This document shows positions 61,013 through 64,000 of a stretch of DNA of 64,000 nucleotides, one piece after another (the first letter of the stretch is position 1; every line of letters begins with the position of its first letter). Source of the DNA: Sitta carolinensis (lineage: Eukaryota; Chordata; Aves; Passeriformes; Sittidae); assembly GCA_032173965.1 (NCBI GenBank), contig CM063284.1, positions 64,850,863-64,914,862 of the forward strand, in the 5' to 3' direction. The notes beneath the pieces were generated by a model. The model ran no database searches. It saw only the letters and a program-made list of their open reading frames with translations, and was not told the origin of the DNA. Both the position numbers and the translations under genes were made by a program.

Positions 61013-64000
61013 CTCCAGCAAAAGCTGTGATGAGCTGCAACCCAACTGTTTGCAGATACAGCCTTTCTGCCTTGTCTCCAGGACACATCCAGGAGAAGGG
61101 CCCTGTTATCTACATACACAACTCTTCAACAAAAGCTGCATCTATTCAACTTTTCGGGTTCCGAATGCCTGAATGGGAGCCCTCACCTCTGCCCCTTACT
61201 GTGATGATGGGCTTTCATTCCTGGTATTGCGATGCAGCCCCATCCAGTGAGGCTGATGGACACCCAGGGACACATGCACTCTCCTCTGAAGGATTTCTCT
61301 TATTGTTCTTCTCCCTCTTTTTTCCCCTTGTTTTGTTATTCTTACCACATAAAGGAGAAGTCCTTCACAGAGAGCCTGCCGGAAGAGCCAAGACACATTC
61401 AAATGCTCTCTTTTCATTGTTCCCAGAAGATTAATGACACGTAGGCCAATGGGCCTGTAGCCCTGTTCCTGTAGCCTGCATGCCAAGGGGGAACAAATGA
61501 AAACATGTAACTGGAATTTCCACTCAGCTTGTCTCAACAGCACACGAAAAGCTAGGACAAATCAAATTACAGCTACAGAATACAACAAAGAAGTTGCCCT
61601 CTCAAAATAAACAAACAAGCAAATGAATAGGAGAGTGGCCTCCATTTAATTGGTGAAGTCAGGCACTGATAGCTGTTTCACATCTGGACTGTACTTTCAT
61701 TTGGCTGGAGGCTACCCTTTCATGCCTATGCTAAACCTCAGTCTCCAGTGAGGATCTGGTGGACTTTGAATGTTTCTCAAGCTGGGCAACCTTCTGCTGG
61801 CTTCCTGTGGCCAGCTCCCCATGGCTGCTCACTGCTCCCATAACCCAGTCACACAAGGCCCCCACTGCCCCATCCCTGCTAAGAGCAAGTGCCCCAGGTG
61901 TTTGTCCCAAATTCCAGCGCAGTGGTCAAAGCTGGCTGGCAGATAAACTGCTGTGTGGAGGCCTGTCAGTCAGAGCCACGGGTGTCCCCCAGGCAAGGTG
62001 GCTTCTTCATTCCAGGCTGCCAGCCAGCCACAGGGCGAAGGCAGTCACTCACTTTGAAAGGTGTCAGCATGTTGCATGTCTCAAAAGCAAGTGTTAAATT
62101 AATGTGCAGGTATGGGGTCAGTGTTTGTTGTCCAACTCTTTCTCCCAAAACTCTCATTGTGGTTCGTCAAGTTGCTGGTTTGGGAGTTTGGAAAAAGAAG
62201 AGCTATCAAGTAAAACCAGCAGAGTAAGATGAAACTCCAGAGAACCTGGGAAATGAAGGAAGGCAGGGTGCAGTCCCTGGAGAGAACCACAGAGCCTGAC
62301 TAAATTTGTCAATGCAGCTGTGCTGGTGCCAAAGCAGATCCCCTCCTCACCAGCAGCTGAGAGGGCCCCACAAAGCCCCTGCTCCCTCCACTGCCACAGG
62401 TGGGCTGGAGCCAGAAATACAAAAGCAGATTTCTGTCTGGAGCTGGCAGATGCTTATCACCTTGCTTCTAAAAGATGAAATCTTGAATGTTGCTTCCTCA
62501 TGCTTTCTGACTAGTCCAACTCATCTTTTTCCTGGCATGCAATTCAGGCTCCAGTTGGGAAACAACAAAAACAACCCCAAAACCACCAAAAACAACTCCA
62601 CCACAGATGAGCTCTTCTTCTGCCAAGGAGACTCAGGTAGTCCCCAATATGAAAAGCAGATGTTGGCATCTAAGGTGTGCCCCAGAAATCTTTCCCGCAT
62701 AGTATTCCTAGGCTTTGTAACCTGACCTGATGCACCAGGAGTGGTGTTTTTGGCTCATTTCTACATTATTAAGTAACACTTAATAGATATGGTGAGTGAA
62801 ACACACCAATCTTGGGCACAGGTAATAATTCTCCCTTTACTCCCTGCCCAAATCCAGCCAACTAGCCAGAGGTTCAGCATGCAGGAGGATGTGTCAATCC
62901 CTGGTTCCAAAAAATATCGCTCCTAACCCTATATTTACAGCAGTACCAAAGTTATAAGTAAATCTTGTAAGAAGTCATTGCTTTGTCTGTATTCCAGTCT
63001 ATTTTTTCAATGACTTTTTTCTTCCTTTAAACATAATTTTTCAGACTTGCCATTTACAACAAGCCTCTACATTATTAGCTTTCTTCTATGTCAAATGTAC
63101 ACTAAAATCATGCCTGTGACACAACTTTCTTTGGGTTGCATTAAGAAGTGGTAGTTAAGATCTACAATGGAAAATGGCTTTACTCACACTGCATTTGCTT
63201 AGATCTGACATACAGACCCAGAGCTACAGGAAACCAGTTTAGTTGCTTCCACTGCATTTTCTCCTGGGGAAACTGGAGAAAAAACATAAAGCAATGTCTG
63301 TTTGTTGTGGCTGAGTGACATCTGTCAAAAGCCAAATGTTTTTTCAGACATGGGTGCCCACGGACAAATGTTATCACCCAAATAACAACAGCTCAATTAC
63401 TGCACTGATATTTCCAAGGTTGCAGCATTGGCAATCAGGCAGTGTCCAATGCCTGAAAATATCAGACCTACTACTTGTGTCCATTACCAAGCAGTGACGT
63501 GAGGCCCAAGAGTCAGGCAAACCATGCTTAAAATAACAATTAGCATCATTGCCCAACTCCTACACCAACAGATCCTTTCTGGTGACCTGTTTCCCTCCTT
63601 TCTATTGCCTGTGATAAGATCCCATGGATCAAAACAGCTGGTGTTTCCCCTGTCACTTCGATTGGCAGTCCTGGCTGTCAGAGCACACTGTCCATATCCA
63701 GCAGCTGTGCCACGTGGAACACAGCACTGGTTCAATCATCGCAGATGCCAAAGGGTGGGTTATTGCAGTGGTCTCTCTGCAAGGGCTGCTTGAATTATTT
63801 TTTAAAGAGGAAGGCCCATGTGTTAAGAAAACAGCCAGCCTGGCATTACACAAGAAGTTATTGCAGGAGCTGCTTGTTCCAAAACACAGTATGGGGAATA
63901 CATGCACGCCTCTCTGTATGTGGGGCACACACATGACACTCACAGCAAGGAAACACCACACCACTCAATTGCTTTGGTACACCTGGAGTCTGAGCAAAAG
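61013..64000. other. Unique non-coding DNA
   Basis: No transposon or exon is recognised. There is an A/C-rich low-complexity piece at about 62560-62602. Open frames of 135 (61027-61434), 112 and 139 codons (62306-62725) show no domain and are attributed to chance. Confidence 0.5.

Noticed and set aside
1..64000. Endogenous retrovirus or LTR element
   Set aside because: I looked for paired LTRs, primer-binding sites and retroviral protein motifs and saw none; all recognised elements are CR1-type LINEs.

Overview
The window looks like non-coding nuclear DNA from a bird. The main evidence is a set of chicken-repeat-1 (CR1) LINE fragments. Most read as the antisense of the CR1 reverse-transcriptase C-terminus and 3' UTR. 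Several still end in the CR1-type ATTCTATG tail, for example at about 59900 (minus strand). The background is AT-rich and CpG-poor, with many homopolymer A/T runs. There are no operons, Shine-Dalgarno sites, rRNA, tRNA, CRISPR or plasmid features. I cannot name the species.

I found no protein-coding gene I can support. The longest open frame (166 codons at 32488-32988, plus) is antisense to a CR1 copy. The other open frames are short and match no family I recognise. Exons of a spliced gene could still be hidden, so the window is best read as intergenic or deep intronic DNA, perhaps crossed by a non-coding transcript.

Layout: 1-3183 has no recognised feature. 3.2-10.6 kb holds five CR1 fragments, all on the minus strand, one of them ancient. 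10.6-28.6 kb is an 18 kb stretch in which I recognise no transposon. It contains three intervals bounded by good splice-site motifs on the plus strand (14210-14277, 19711-19831, 25934-26006) and one possible minus-strand last exon (18180-18410). 28.7-29.7 kb has an ancient CR1 scrap, a 34-base A run and a CpG-rich patch. 32.4-33.2 kb is a long minus-strand CR1 fragment. 34.4-34.6 kb is a plus-strand CR1 tail. 34.6-54.9 kb is mostly unique and holds a G-quadruplex motif, several perfect inverted repeats, a possible non-coding exon at 46532-46610 and a CpG-elevated block at 52.8-54.3 kb. 54.9-56.5 kb has an ancient CR1 polymerase fragment and a younger CR1 tail. 59.9-61.0 kb is the longest CR1 copy, and 61.0-64.0 kb is featureless.

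Two signals deserve checking first. One is three perfect CAG|GTAAGT donors, all on the plus strand, where about 0.24 would be expected by chance; they may mark an unannotated long non-coding RNA. The other is a group of perfect short inverted repeats. One of them lies inside a CR1 copy, where comparison with the family suggests it arose by a template-switch mutation. I see no convincing new enzymatic or defence system here.
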